Part shown: positions 1 to 10,650 of the stretch, piece after piece | Layout of the letters: every line of letters begins with the position of its first letter | How positions within the stretch are numbered: position 1 is the stretch's first letter | Assembly: GCF_958450345.1 (NCBI RefSeq) | Contig: NC_088783.1 | Location: 21,145,701 to 21,209,700, forward strand | Source: Calliphora vicina | Taxonomy: Eukaryota > Arthropoda > Insecta > Diptera > Calliphoridae | Direction: 5' to 3' | Length of the DNA: 64,000 nucleotides | Program-made: the position numbers and the translations under genes | The notes under the pieces: generated by a model | Databases searched by the model: none | What the model was told of the DNA's origin: nothing | The model's input: the letters and a program-made list of their open reading frames with translations, nothing else

Positions 1-1342
1 TTTAATTTTATGAAATTTCTTTTTATTATTTACATTCATTGAAAAATATTTTCAATTATTTGAATGTGCAATGTGTTGGAAAAAGTTTTGAAATCATTTT
101 TTCAAAAAGTCTTATTTTAAAATTAAAACGATTTTAACAAAAATTTACTTTAAAATTTCTTTTGTGGTTAGGCTGAATTATATTTTCTTACTACTTGAAA
201 ATGTGTTGTTTTTCTCAAAATATATAAATAGCATTGAAATTTAATTTTATTAAATAAATGGCATTTTAACCTCTTAATTTATGTCACAATTATTTAATAT
301 TCTTTTCATCAGCCACAACAACAAACGAAATCAAAAACATTCTCTGTTAGTTAAAGATAAATTGGCCTTTTTTAAAAAAAGAAAACAAAAACAAAAGCAA
401 CAAAATCAAATCAAATGATGTTGTGTTTGTTATTGTCATCTTTTTCGTCATGGCTGTGGTTCGTTCGCTCGTTCATTTAATGTCTCTAGAATCTAGATAT
501 CAGACATATCTATGTTATGAATGTGTAAAAGTATGAGTTAACCTTGTCAATATCTCTTTATTTTTCTTAATGTACTCACACTTATACATTTACAAAAACA
601 CACATACATACGTATGAGTAATATATTTACATTAAAAACGCACATCTTTCATTTACGTATGATTCTATATAGTTTTTTTTTTGTGGGTTCTTTTTCATCC
701 TCTCACCTCTTTTAACCTCATTTCCTTTTCCTTAACATTTTTTTTACTCTCTCATTTTGATTTTTAGTTGATGTTGCTTTAACGTTTCTGTTGCAAACGT
801 TATAACGACCTACTCTCTAGTTGTTTTGAAAGCTTTATAGGCCTAACAAGGTCATTTGTCTGACTGACGGAATGACTAAAAGCCAGCTAGTCAGCCAACC
901 AGCCACCCTGCCTACTGTTTTAGTGTAGAATTCTATGTTTATTTGTCTATCTGACTGTCTGTCTGTCTTTTAAACGCCGCACGGCAATGTTTTCAAGAAA
1001 TAGCAGCAACAGAAAAATATCATAAACAAGAAAACATTATTTTTAATTAAAATATTTTCTCTACATTTTTTTGTTTTCATTTAGTTTTGTTATTTCTGTT
1101 TTTTTCTTCATTCTTCTTAATTTTTATATTTGTGCTTGAAAAATTCCTGAACTTTAAGTGTAACAAATTTAAGCAAAACCAACAACAGCCTTCTTCTATA
1201 CGCACTGTTGCACTTTTGGGTATATATTGGGTTTTTATAATACCCTACACTCCTATAATGACCGTTGCATATCATATATCTAAGGGAATATTCGCACCTT
1301 TTGAAATTGCATGTTTTAGGAAAGTTACGAATTTAACCAGTA
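1..1342. other. AT-rich non-coding stretch
   Basis: No open frame here has a recognisable protein signature. A patch near 840-920 is less AT-rich than its surroundings, and a short CTGT-type microsatellite lies at about 945-968. A regulatory role cannot be judged from one sequence. Confidence 0.6.
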
Positions 1343-1818
1343 ACGCAGAGAAAAAATATAGTTATGTATGTTTACTGTAACCATTTCAATATTGTTACAA
1401 GTTTTTTAACAATATTATAGTCACAGTAACTATTTACATGATTGTGGTAATCATAATATGGTTTATTTATAATAAACATGATTATATCAATCATATATAT
1501 GGTTACAGTAAACAAATATATGTTTGTGACAACCATTTATATGATGAAAGACTTATCATATTATGTTGCTCTCGGCTTCTGGATATCATAATTTGAGAAT
1601 TATGATAGAATTATTCATCATAAATATGGTTGTCACAAAAATATACATGTTTACTGTAACCATATATATGATTGATGTAATCATGTGAATCGTAAATTAA
1701 TCATACTATAGTTACCACAATCATGTAAATAGTTACTGTAACTATATATAGTTAAAAAACTTGTAACAATGTTGAATTTGTTACAGTAACCATGCACAAC
1801 TATATTTTTTCTCTGCGT
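1343..1818 (+). repeat. Foldback TIR element, copy 1
   Basis: The ends are inverted copies, starting ACGCAGAGAAAAAATATA and ending TATTTTTTCTCTGCGT, and nearly the whole 476 bp folds on itself with arms of about 230 bp. The arms carry small palindromes of the type GGTTACWGTAACC. A second copy lies at 45,099-45,585; its central spacer matches this one only after reverse complementing, so the two are in opposite orientation. No coding capacity is visible. The family is not recognised. Confidence 0.8.
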
Positions 1819-2089
1819 GATGAAAAGAGGACACATTGCTTAACTGGTTTAAAGATATTTGAAAATAAACCATTTATCAAAGAATTTAGAAATTAGTTCG
1901 ACCATTATTCTGATTTGAGATTTATTAAGATTTGATAAGAGACTTGTAACTAAGTCTTCAATGATAATGGCATGTTAAAGTGACAGTTACCCTTCACATA
2001 ATGTTTTAGATCAAGAACATAATATGTTTTCAAAATTTAAAGTCACTTTTACATTTTACAAAGAATTATCTTTCCAACAAGATATAAAA

Positions 2090-2530
2090 CACAGAGTTTG
2101 AATTAAAAGGCTCGGTATCCCCGAGTTTGCCAACGTTAGACAACTGCCCACTAGACCCCATCTACACTACAAAACTGCATTTGGAATGCAAATCAACTCA
2201 TAAATATTTCAGCTGTGATTTGCAAGATTTCATTAACATATCATCAATAGATCACGAGTTGCATGACCTATGCGTGACCAGAAGGCATGAAGCCTGTTGC
2301 TCTATTCTGATCTTAATTGTTCCAGAACGACTCTTGTTTTACGTTGCATAATCTTCTCGGTATCTGTTATCGAAGTGCGCCATTTATACGGTATCTTGCT
2401 ACCACGGAATTGATTGCATTTCTATGTTTGTCATTCAAAGCTGTCATATACGAGCGACGATCAAATGGATCCTACATATACCTCCTGTCTGACATGACTC
2501 GGGAGAGACTCTAATTATGTGATGTCGCAG
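2090..2530 (-). pseudogene. Jockey-like LINE ORF2 3'-end relic
   Basis: The minus-strand translation around 2,345-2,250 reads MQRKTRVVLEQLRSE, a stop, then SNRLHAFWSRIGHA. This matches the R-K-T-R-x-x-L-x-Q-L-R-S-G, R-L-x-x-Y/F-x-x-R-I pattern found downstream of the reverse transcriptase in jockey-clade non-LTR retrotransposons. Weaker matches extend on both sides, ending in a stretch resembling the usual LW-x-x-P-x-x-x-A-x-F-L tail. Stops and frame changes show it is dead. The patch is visibly richer in G+C than its surroundings. No poly-A tail is evident. Family assignment is from motif memory. Confidence 0.6.
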
Positions 2531-3228
2531 TGTGGATGACATCCTAGATGGATTTGTTGCGTCAACATGATGTTATGCACCTTGAGCAGTAGAACCATTT
2601 TCTCCTTTTGAATATGCTGTTCAGAGTTTATTTGATGAAAGCCTGTGATGGTCCTTAAGGCTGTATTTTGATAGATTTGAATATATCACCACGAATAAAT
2701 TCGATATACATAATTTATATTAATTGTTTTAATATTTGAAGAATATTCCAAGAGTTTTCTATTATTTTCTTAAAATTTCGAAAAAAAGAAAGCCCATTTT
2801 TAGGCAATTATTATTTGCTTTAAATTTTCGCAAAAAAGAAGCATAGTTTTAGGCAATTCTGAAATTAGTATAAATGGGAGAATGTTTTATAGTATATTTG
2901 ACATAATTCAGGTTAATTCTTCGTAATTTTTATAATTATATCCCTCGATACTTGTAGTTAATAGTAGCTGTTAAACAAATTTTGAATTGAAGTTTTAATT
3001 CTGATTAATGGTGGACGGTATTCATCATTCGTCTCAATTTAACATACATATGTAGCTCTCGTAGTTGTTTTTATATACAATTCGTCGTTGTTTTGAATGT
3101 GATCTAGTTTTTCAGTATATTTTTTTGGAAAATTTTTTTATTTATCTTTATGTTGAACAACTAAATGCATTTAATAAATCAAAGAGAATTTCAATTAACT
3201 GTGCGTTTATATATTCGAATATCTTTTA
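2531..3228. other. AT-rich non-coding stretch
   Basis: Nothing is recognised. Two short similar segments containing TTTTAGGCAATT occur near 2,798 and 2,852, suggesting a small local duplication of about 54 bp. Confidence 0.5.
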
Positions 3229-3430
3229 TTATTTATAAGGCCATATGGTATCGTTCAAATGTGGTACGGATCCAATTGTCTTAGACTCTGCCGCAAAGTT
3301 CCAGCTAAAATTGACATTGAGGGATATGAATTCATCAAATGTACGGTCCAATGTTGTCTGTCTAAAATTCATACCAAACCGTAACGCCAGGAAGTATACG
3401 AGGTTGGCGTCGTCCTTCATACCATAATTT
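3229..3430 (-). other. Coding-like fragment, unidentified
   Basis: The minus strand holds 63 codons from 3,420 to 3,229 with mixed amino-acid composition (for example FGMNFRQTTLDRTFDEF) and a G+C content above its surroundings, unlike the low-complexity frames elsewhere. The same strand upstream, to about 3,530, gives another readable stretch, QPLLAKLHDYYSNECS, in a different frame. This looks like a decayed gene or transposon fragment. No clear splice acceptor precedes it, and I do not recognise the family. Confidence 0.3.
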
Positions 3431-3767
3431 TATTTATAGCCATTCAACCAAATGGTACTATCGAACACTCATTTGAATAATAATCGTGTAACTTTGCCAG
3501 CAGTGGCTGAATAACAACATTTGAAGACACCTAATTGAATTTGAAGAATTAAGTTTCTTTTTCATAGTAACTGGTATCACTATGTGATATTTCAACTATT
3601 TAGGTTGTTTCCTAATTCCGTAGTAAGCTGTCTAATGTTTTTTTACTTCTAAATATTTTTTAATAAATTTGGACCCACTGTGCTTCGCCAAAACAACATG
3701 GTCGCCAAAGATTATCAATATTGATTAGTAGCAGATGTGCCAGGGTTTAAAAACATGGCTTAGAACG
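3431..3767. other. Non-coding stretch
   Basis: Nothing is recognised here. Confidence 0.5.
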
Positions 3768-4052
3768 ATGTATAATGTAAACACAGAGCCATTTTTGGGG
3801 TAACAAAGTTACTGAACAACAAAATGTCTAAAAAATTATTTAGACTGTAGTTTTCCAAAAATGTTTAAGGAAATCTTTTATAACTTATTCCTTTGTTTAT
3901 AAAATTTACATATTATTCACAATTTTTGTTTATCAAAACTTTTGCTTTATCGCAAATTGTCTGCTTCAAATACCCTTAACACTAATATTGCCTGGCTTAA
4001 TAAACCCTAAATATATGCACCATAAATCAATCATTAAGCGATAAGGTTTGTT
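3768..4052 (+). repeat. Diverged duplicated segment, copy 1
   Basis: This segment is repeated at 6,346-6,605 in the same orientation. Shared stretches include AAAAATGTTTAAGGAAATCT and ATATGCACYATAAATCAAT, with many small gaps. It has no coding signal and no visible terminal repeats, so it is either an old segmental duplication or an unrecognised dispersed repeat. Confidence 0.65.
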
Positions 4053-4826
4053 TTTTTGTATATTTTTGCTTTGTTCAGCCTAAAAATATGCCAGCAATAA
4101 GTTTGTTTCATGACTGTTGGGTTGTTTGCTACAATTTGCAAATTGTTTGTGATGTTGTTATATATGTATAACTAATGTTTAGACATTTGAGTTAATTTAT
4201 TTTATACACAATTGAATATTTAGCACATAACTATATGAAGAAAAACCTTAAATATTTTATATGTTTGTACGTAAAACTAAGCTGTTATGTTTTGTTGGTT
4301 ACTAAACTACCCGTAAACCGTTTAGTGAATATCAATCATACATTATTAAAAATAATTTATCAGACTCACGCATACAAGCAATCATGCACACATACTACGT
4401 TAACACATTTACTTATGCATGTATTACATTATTCATATATGTGTCTGTGTGTTTACTCTCGTATACATAAGAAAAAGGCAACATCAACAGCTTCGACAGT
4501 GCTGTTTTATTGTGAATTGAATTGAATGTGTGTGTTAAATTCCATTCTGTTTAAGTCAGTTACTTACGCATACATTGATGAATGTGTTTTTTGGGGTATA
4601 GAGTTGTGTGTGTATGTAGATTATATACATACATATGTATGTACTTTATTTTGATAGACGTCAGTATATGTAAGACACTAATCTAAACAAATTCAGAACA
4701 CGTTTAACAACTACAACTACCACCGTGTTCAAACATAATGATGCACATTAACAATTACATTAGGCCAGAGTTTAAAGATAGTGTATTCATTTTGACATTA
4801 GGAAATATTAGCTAATTAATTCGCAT
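4053..4826. other. AT-rich non-coding stretch
   Basis: Nothing is recognised. Short ATAC/ATGT microsatellite-like runs occur near 4,625-4,640. Confidence 0.5.
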
Positions 4827-4830
4827 TTAA

Positions 4831-4907
4831 ACCTTTGCGGTGGTCACTTTACTAACCACCTTTTCTATAGTCTTTAAAACATGTTTTATTGTCATCTATT
4901 TTTTAAA
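4831..4907 (+). mobile_element. Terminal fragment of piggyBac-like element
   Basis: A TTAA at 4,827-4,830 is followed by ACCTTTGCGGTGGTCACTTT and then CTAACCACC, matching the left end of the 49,407-51,460 element over about 75 bp, including the GTCTTTAAAA and CATCTATT stretches. The match stops where another repeat begins at about 4,908, so only the tip survives. Confidence 0.5.
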
Positions 4908-5210
4908 GTTTTTGCGATTTTGATCTTGAAGATGAAGTTTTTTTGATTTTATATGTTCACAATTTTTGTTCTTTATGACAAGGCCAACAACTTTTCCTTA
5001 GAGAGTAAATCAAAATTCCGAACTGTTTGCAAAATATGAGCCTGAGAAAATTAGCACTTTTTTGCAAAAACGACACCAAGGCCCTAAATATTTGGGGGCC
5101 CATAAAAAAGAGCATGACTGGTCTTTTATGTTTGGTCTTTTATCACATAGTGATGTCCGTATATGGTTATATTTCCATGACTCAAAAAATTACACACATT
5201 GTTATTTATT
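4908..5210 (+). repeat. Dispersed repeat shared with 23 kb and 48 kb
   Basis: The segment contains GAGAGTAAATCAAAATTCCG and CACTTTTTTGCAAAAACGAC, followed by a GGGGGCCCATAAAA stretch and CCGTATATGGTTATATTTCC. The first parts recur at 48,180-48,335, and the last part forms the arms of the foldback at 22,862-23,433. It has no coding signal. Confidence 0.6.
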
Positions 5211-6214
5211 AAATTTCCCCTTAAAGATTTCATTCTTTAAAAGTCTTCACAACCTACACTCCCATAATTCAATTCAATTTTTTTTTTTTGCTTGCCACTC
5301 ACATTCACTTTATTCATACACATGAATAATGTGTGAAAAAGAAGTTGTTACTAGTGGTTAGGGAGGCAGCAGAAAGAAGCTGATATGGTTGCTATAGAGG
5401 AGCAGGGGAGGGGGTTAAAGAGGAGTAGCAGGAAATCATTTAATCGCGCTTTAATAAATTTAGCACGTGTGTTATTCTCATAAACCACTAGACTTTTATG
5501 ACAGGTTCCCAGCTACTACTACATAGTTATAGTACACAACTCAACTCTAGTCACAATTCATTCTATTCTTTTGTTCCTCAAATATATTTTGCCTCATTCT
5601 TTGTATATTTCCGGAGTGCTGATGAACTCAAGTTTTATTTTTTTTGCTCAACCCTGAGCAGCTGTAAGAGTTGGGGTTCTTCTACTGCTACTTATTATTA
5701 TTATTATTATGGATTGATGTTGTAGATTGTAAAGACATTCATTTAAATGTTAAATATTGTTTGAATGTCTTTCACATACTCCTCACATACGACTATAAAA
5801 ACTAAATACTCTACAACTTATCGTATAAATATAAATGTTTATTGCTGTAATGTTGGAATAATGTTTTGTGTGTTTGATTATTTGATGAATTCATTATGAC
5901 GACATTAAACACGACATTATTTTCTATGTTATTTCGATTGTATGACAAAAATTATGTATGAGTTTGAAAACTTTATTGAAGAATTGTATGACAATTTGAA
6001 GAGTTAGGGAATTTATATTGTTTGACTAAGTATATTGGATGTTTATGCACATTTTTTATGGTTAGACATTAAGACGTAGGTGGCATATTAAAATAAAAAC
6101 TGGGAATTTTTAAGAGAGCACCGGCAATTCAGAATTATTAGTTTCTAGGACAAACGTTAGTGGTGACAGACTTTGAATAAATATGGCTGAAATCTTTTAC
6201 GCAGGGTTGAATGC
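5211..6214. other. AT-rich non-coding stretch
   Basis: No gene or mobile element is recognised. A short TTA microsatellite lies at about 5,690-5,710, and a purine-rich patch of G and A runs at about 5,360-5,430. Confidence 0.5.
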
Positions 6215-6290
6215 TAGGGTGGTTGCAGACCTGTTGACTTCAAATAACCCCATAAAAAGAAGTCCATGATATAGGTTGAAATTCATGTCG
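6215..6290 (-). pseudogene. Short DDE-transposase relic
   Basis: Minus-strand translation gives MDFFLWGYLKS. This matches the conserved P-L-D-F-F-L-W-G-Y-x-K-S segment near the third catalytic residue of a Tc1/mariner-superfamily transposase group common in insects. Only about 20 codons remain. Longer relics of the same segment occur at 22,340-22,610 and 31,060-31,240. Confidence 0.5.
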
Positions 6291-6345
6291 TACAGTGGTA
6301 TCACTGTAAAAAAAGTGGTAGTAAATCTGAATCATCTAAACCACT

Positions 6346-6605
6346 GACTGTAGAATGTAAACACATTGGCATTCTTAGACTAAGTTATTGAACATCCAAA
6401 TGTCTATAAATTTATTTAGATTGAAGTTTTTTAAAAATGTTTAAGGAAATCTTTGTAATTTATTCCCTTGTTTAAAAAATTTACATATTCCTCACAATAT
6501 TTTATCTAATCTTTAGCTTTATTGCAAATTGTGTACTCCAAATACTCTAACCGCAAATATTGCCTAAGTATATGCACTATAAATCAATTGTGCCAGATAA
6601 GGTGT
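6346..6605 (+). repeat. Diverged duplicated segment, copy 2
   Basis: This copy matches 3,768-4,052 in the same orientation, with small insertions and deletions throughout. Confidence 0.65.
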
Positions 6606-6703
6606 AAGAACGAATCGTAGAGGAGGACATGGTCTTTAATTTCTGCACTAGTTCATATATAATACTTAATTTTATTGCGAAATATACCACATTTAGTACT
6701 AAC

Positions 6704-8126
6704 AAGTAAGAGAGCTATATTCGGCTGTGCCGAATCTTATATACCCTTCACCAAATTATACCTTAAAATTAATTTTATTAAATATTTTTAGGTCACCAAA
6801 ATTTAGTTTTTTTTAAATTATTTTTCAAAAAATTTTTTTTTTAATTTTTTTGAACAAGTTTTTTCCAATTTTTTTTTTTGGAAAAAGAATTTATGACAAA
6901 ACAATTTTTTTGATGAAAAAAAAAATTCGAGTTAAAAAATATTTTTCCCGATTTTGACCCAACTTACTATAGCCTTATATACATCGTTGCAATGGACTTT
7001 GAGATATATATCATTAGATATCCATATTGCCTATTTAATGACTTAGTAATCCAAATATAGATTAAACAAGTAAGAGAGCTATATTCGGCTGTGCCGAATC
7101 TTATATACCCTTCACCAAATTATACTTTAAAATAATTTTTTTTTAATATTTTTAGGTAAACAAATTTTTAATTTTTTTTAATTGTTTTTCAAAATTTTTT
7201 TTTTTTTAAATTGTTTTTTAATTTTTTTAAAAAAAAGTTTTTTCGAAACTTTTTAAAATTTTTTTTTTAAAAATTTTTTTTTTTTGGAAAAAAATGTATG
7301 ACAAAAAAAATTTTTTGATGAAAAAAAAAATACGGGTTAAAAAATATTTTTCCCGATTTTGGTCCATTGTAGGTCCAACTTACTTATAGCCTTATCTACA
7401 TCGTTGCAATGGACTTTGAAATATCTATCATTAAATATCATATATTGACTATATTAATGACTTAGTAATCCAGATATAGATCAAAAATAGGTAAAAAATC
7501 GAGGTTGTCCCGGTTTTTTGCTCATATCTCCGTTATTTATGATCTCCGTTAATGCTGATTTTAAATAGCAAACTTCTCGAAAGCATGTCTGACAGAATTA
7601 TTGAAGATTTGGATCCCGAAGATATCTGGGGTCTTCAGAAAATTGATTTCAACAAACAGACAGACGGACAGACAGACAGACGGACATGGCTTAATTGACT
7701 CCGCTATCTATAAGGATCCAGAATATATATACTTAATTGGGTGGTAAATGAAAAATTTAGAAATTACAAACGGAATGACAAACTTATATATACCCTTCTC
7801 ACGAAAAATAGGCCAAAAATCGAGGTTGTCCCGGTTTTTGACTTATATCTCAGCGATTTGTGGGCCGATTTTGTCGATTTTAAATAGCAATCGAGCCGGA
7901 AGAATTACCGATATTTTGATGTATGTAAATTATTTGGGGGGTACGGAAAGTTGATTTCAACATACAGATGGACGGACGGATAGACGGACATGGCTATATA
8001 GACTTCGCTATCTATAGCGATCTAGAATATATGTATATTCTTTGTGGGGTAGCAAATGAAAAATTCAAAAATTACAAACGGAATGGCAACTTATATAGCC
8101 TTGTCACTCATGGTGAAGGGTATAAA
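6704..8126 (+). mobile_element. Tandem mini-me/DINE-like elements
   Basis: Two element starts, ACAAGTAAGAGAGCTATATT followed by the hairpin ATTCGGCTGTGCCGAAT, sit 364 bp apart at 6,719 and 7,083. The second copy runs on to CAGACAGACGGACAGACAG (7,657-7,690), a GTCY-type microsatellite on the other strand. It ends with TACAAACGGAATG and GAAGGGTATAAAAA. The right half is itself duplicated with a period of about 321 bp (7,498 and 7,819). Long A and T tracts fill 6,820-6,930 and 7,140-7,330. Microsatellite plus conserved core is the known layout of dipteran mini-me/DINE elements, a non-autonomous Helitron-related group. Confidence 0.7.
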
Positions 8127-8129
8127 AAT

Positions 8130-8590
8130 GAAGCACAAAATAAATTACTAAAAAATTAGTAATAAATTTAGTACTAAAAAAACATTTATTAAATCTTGCT
8201 GGAATTTTGGGACACCATCTATAATAACAAAATCCTGGTAATAAATACAGTACGGAAAGTTATAGTACTAAAAATCTGGTAGTAAATATTGTAATAAATG
8301 TAGTATAAAACATTTAGTAAAAATTAAGTACCAAATATAGTACTAATAATTAAACATTTAGTTCTTAATGTATGAAGTACTAAATAATGTTTCTCAACTT
8401 GAGTACTAAAAACTAAATTTTGTACTAAATACAGTATTAAAAATGTTGTAGTAAGTACAATTAATTAAAAGGATTAGCACAAAATACAGGTTTAAAAATT
8501 TAATACATATTTTAGTACTAAAATGTAAATAAAGTACAATTTTAAAAAAAAAAAATATTTTAGCAATTTTAGTACTGTAAAAAAAATTCT
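8130..8590. repeat. Degenerate TAGTACTAAA-rich array
   Basis: Variants of TAGTACTAAA, TTAGTAATAAA and AGTACAAA recur roughly every 20-40 bp. The same motif stands just before the mini-me block, TTTAGTACTA at 6,691-6,700, so that block appears to sit inside an older array. Confidence 0.55.
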
Positions 8591-10061
8591 AGTTCATGCA
8601 ACAGCTACAAAATTTATTACTTAAAATAGTAAAAAAATACATAATAGCAGCAGCAGCATTACCCACTCAATATCTCAACTTCCTTAATCTTTATGCATAT
8701 TTCTACAACACTGAGGACGTGTTTGTATTATTCATACAAAATTTCAAACATAATTTCCATTTTATTTGTGGCTTTAATAATGTATGCATGCTGTTGGTTT
8801 TTTTGTATTTAATATTTTATTTATGTTTCACTTGTGTTTATTTGAACAATATTAAACTTAAAGGGTAATTTATATTAAAATCAACCGCTCTCATTATATA
8901 TGTATGTACGTATGCATAAATATTTCCTTATACAGCTTGATTTGAATTTTGATATTTAGACAAAGAACAGAAATCTCATGTATGGTGTATTCGTTGTACA
9001 TACAAAAGCAAAAACACTTTCAATTCATTTGACGTATGTGTTGAACTCACGAAAGTAAGTTAAATTGTACGTGCTTAGAATTTGTGTGTATATACATATA
9101 GATGTTTTTCAGGGGAATATTCTAATTTCCCTAAAATGCAAAAAATAAAGATGAAAACAATTTAAAACTGGTATAACCAGTTTTTGATATGTTTTGCTTA
9201 TTTTTATATTGACGCACATAAGGATGGCGGAAATACGTCATAATTTTCGTTGTTAAAGCGCTTTTTAAGGAAAATATGCTTGTTTATACAATATATATGT
9301 AAATGTATTGTTATACCCTGGAGAGTTTTATTTGAAGAGAAAATTTTTCTTGTTTCAAAGTTGTTTTAAAGAATTAATTAAACATTTAAGAAAAAACAAT
9401 ATTTTTAATAAGCAATATAAGTTTTATAAGAATCCAAGCTTATTTTTACTTTTAATTAATAGACATTTATTATTTTGCATAAAATAAAAATTAACTTTAA
9501 AAGTACTTGAGAAATCTTTCTCAATTACTTAATATGCAGATTTATATTTCTATAAAAGATACTTCAAAAAAAAAAATGCCCTTAAGTATGCTAATTAATT
9601 TGTTTTATGATCTTGGCAACATATTGTTATATATGGTGTGTAATTTATGTGTTTTTATCAGCTGGCCAGGGGAGATTTTAAGGAAAAAGTATATTTTTTT
9701 ATAGTTAATGCCATAATTTGTAAAGTTTTGGTGGTTTAAGGCTATTTCTTAAATCAGGAAAACAAATTAAAACACTAAGTTGAAAGGAATTATAGCGGAA
9801 ATAAATGACAGATTTTATTTTAAATCTGACATGAGGTAATATAAAGCCTTGGGGTCTCATAAAAATACATTAAATTTGTAACATGTTTTTCATTTTGATA
9901 CAAAAAAGTTTTACATTGATATTCTTTAACAATTTTTAAAGTTATTAAATCTTTATTTAAATTGGACATTTGATTGTGAATAAAAGTGTATAAAACACTA
10001 TAAAATTTCTTTTAAATTACTTAAAACTTTAGTTATTTTATAAAAGTTTAATTTAACTTGG
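8591..10061. other. AT-rich non-coding stretch
   Basis: No gene, RNA or mobile element is recognised. The frames here are short and low in complexity. Confidence 0.55.
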
Positions 10062-10650
10062 AAATATTAAAGTCTGCTTTTAGGCAGCAGAGTCCGAAAA
10101 TAACTTATCCACATATTCAAATTGCCCAAAATACCACTTTTATTTAGTTATGAAATATAAATCTCAAAATAAATATTCTAAATGACTGAATTAAGAAAAA
10201 AAAACCAAAAATATTAGATCAATGCAACCCATAATTTTTCCATAACTGCGATTTGAACTTTAAGGATTTCGGGATAAACGAAAATGTTTGGCAATACTTT
10301 GGTCCAAAAACCATTATCTATTATTAGTGCTCAATTTTAATAAAACAAATTCAAGATATTATAACGGAAAAATTTACTGAATTCTGGTAACGTTAACCTC
10401 TTTAGCACTTTGGTCACAAAAAAATTGATTTGGAAACTTGTAATATATCATTGAAATACTGTGAAATGTATGTTATGTATTTATTAGTTGATGTTGATAA
10501 AACTTCATAAAAGTATTTCTTGGTTTAAAGATTAGATTGAAAGCTGGCCTACATGTGCTAAAACAAAATATACATATAGGTCAATTTATTGCCTACATTT
10601 AGGCGCTAAACAAAAAATCAGTTTTTTGTTTCTAGAAAACATTTTGTAAG
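10062..10650 (+). repeat. Diverged duplication, copy A
   Basis: This matches 12,952-13,562 in the same orientation. Shared stretches include CCACATATTCAAATTGCC, AATACCACTTTTATTTA, AATAAAACAAATTCAAGATA and GAAAACATTTTGTAAG. Motifs of the GCCTACWTTTAGG type stand near both ends, at 10,072 and 10,591. Confidence 0.75.

Noticed and set aside
1087..1380. 97-codon open frame
   Set aside because: Phe/Leu-rich translation of T-rich DNA that runs into the foldback element at 1,343.
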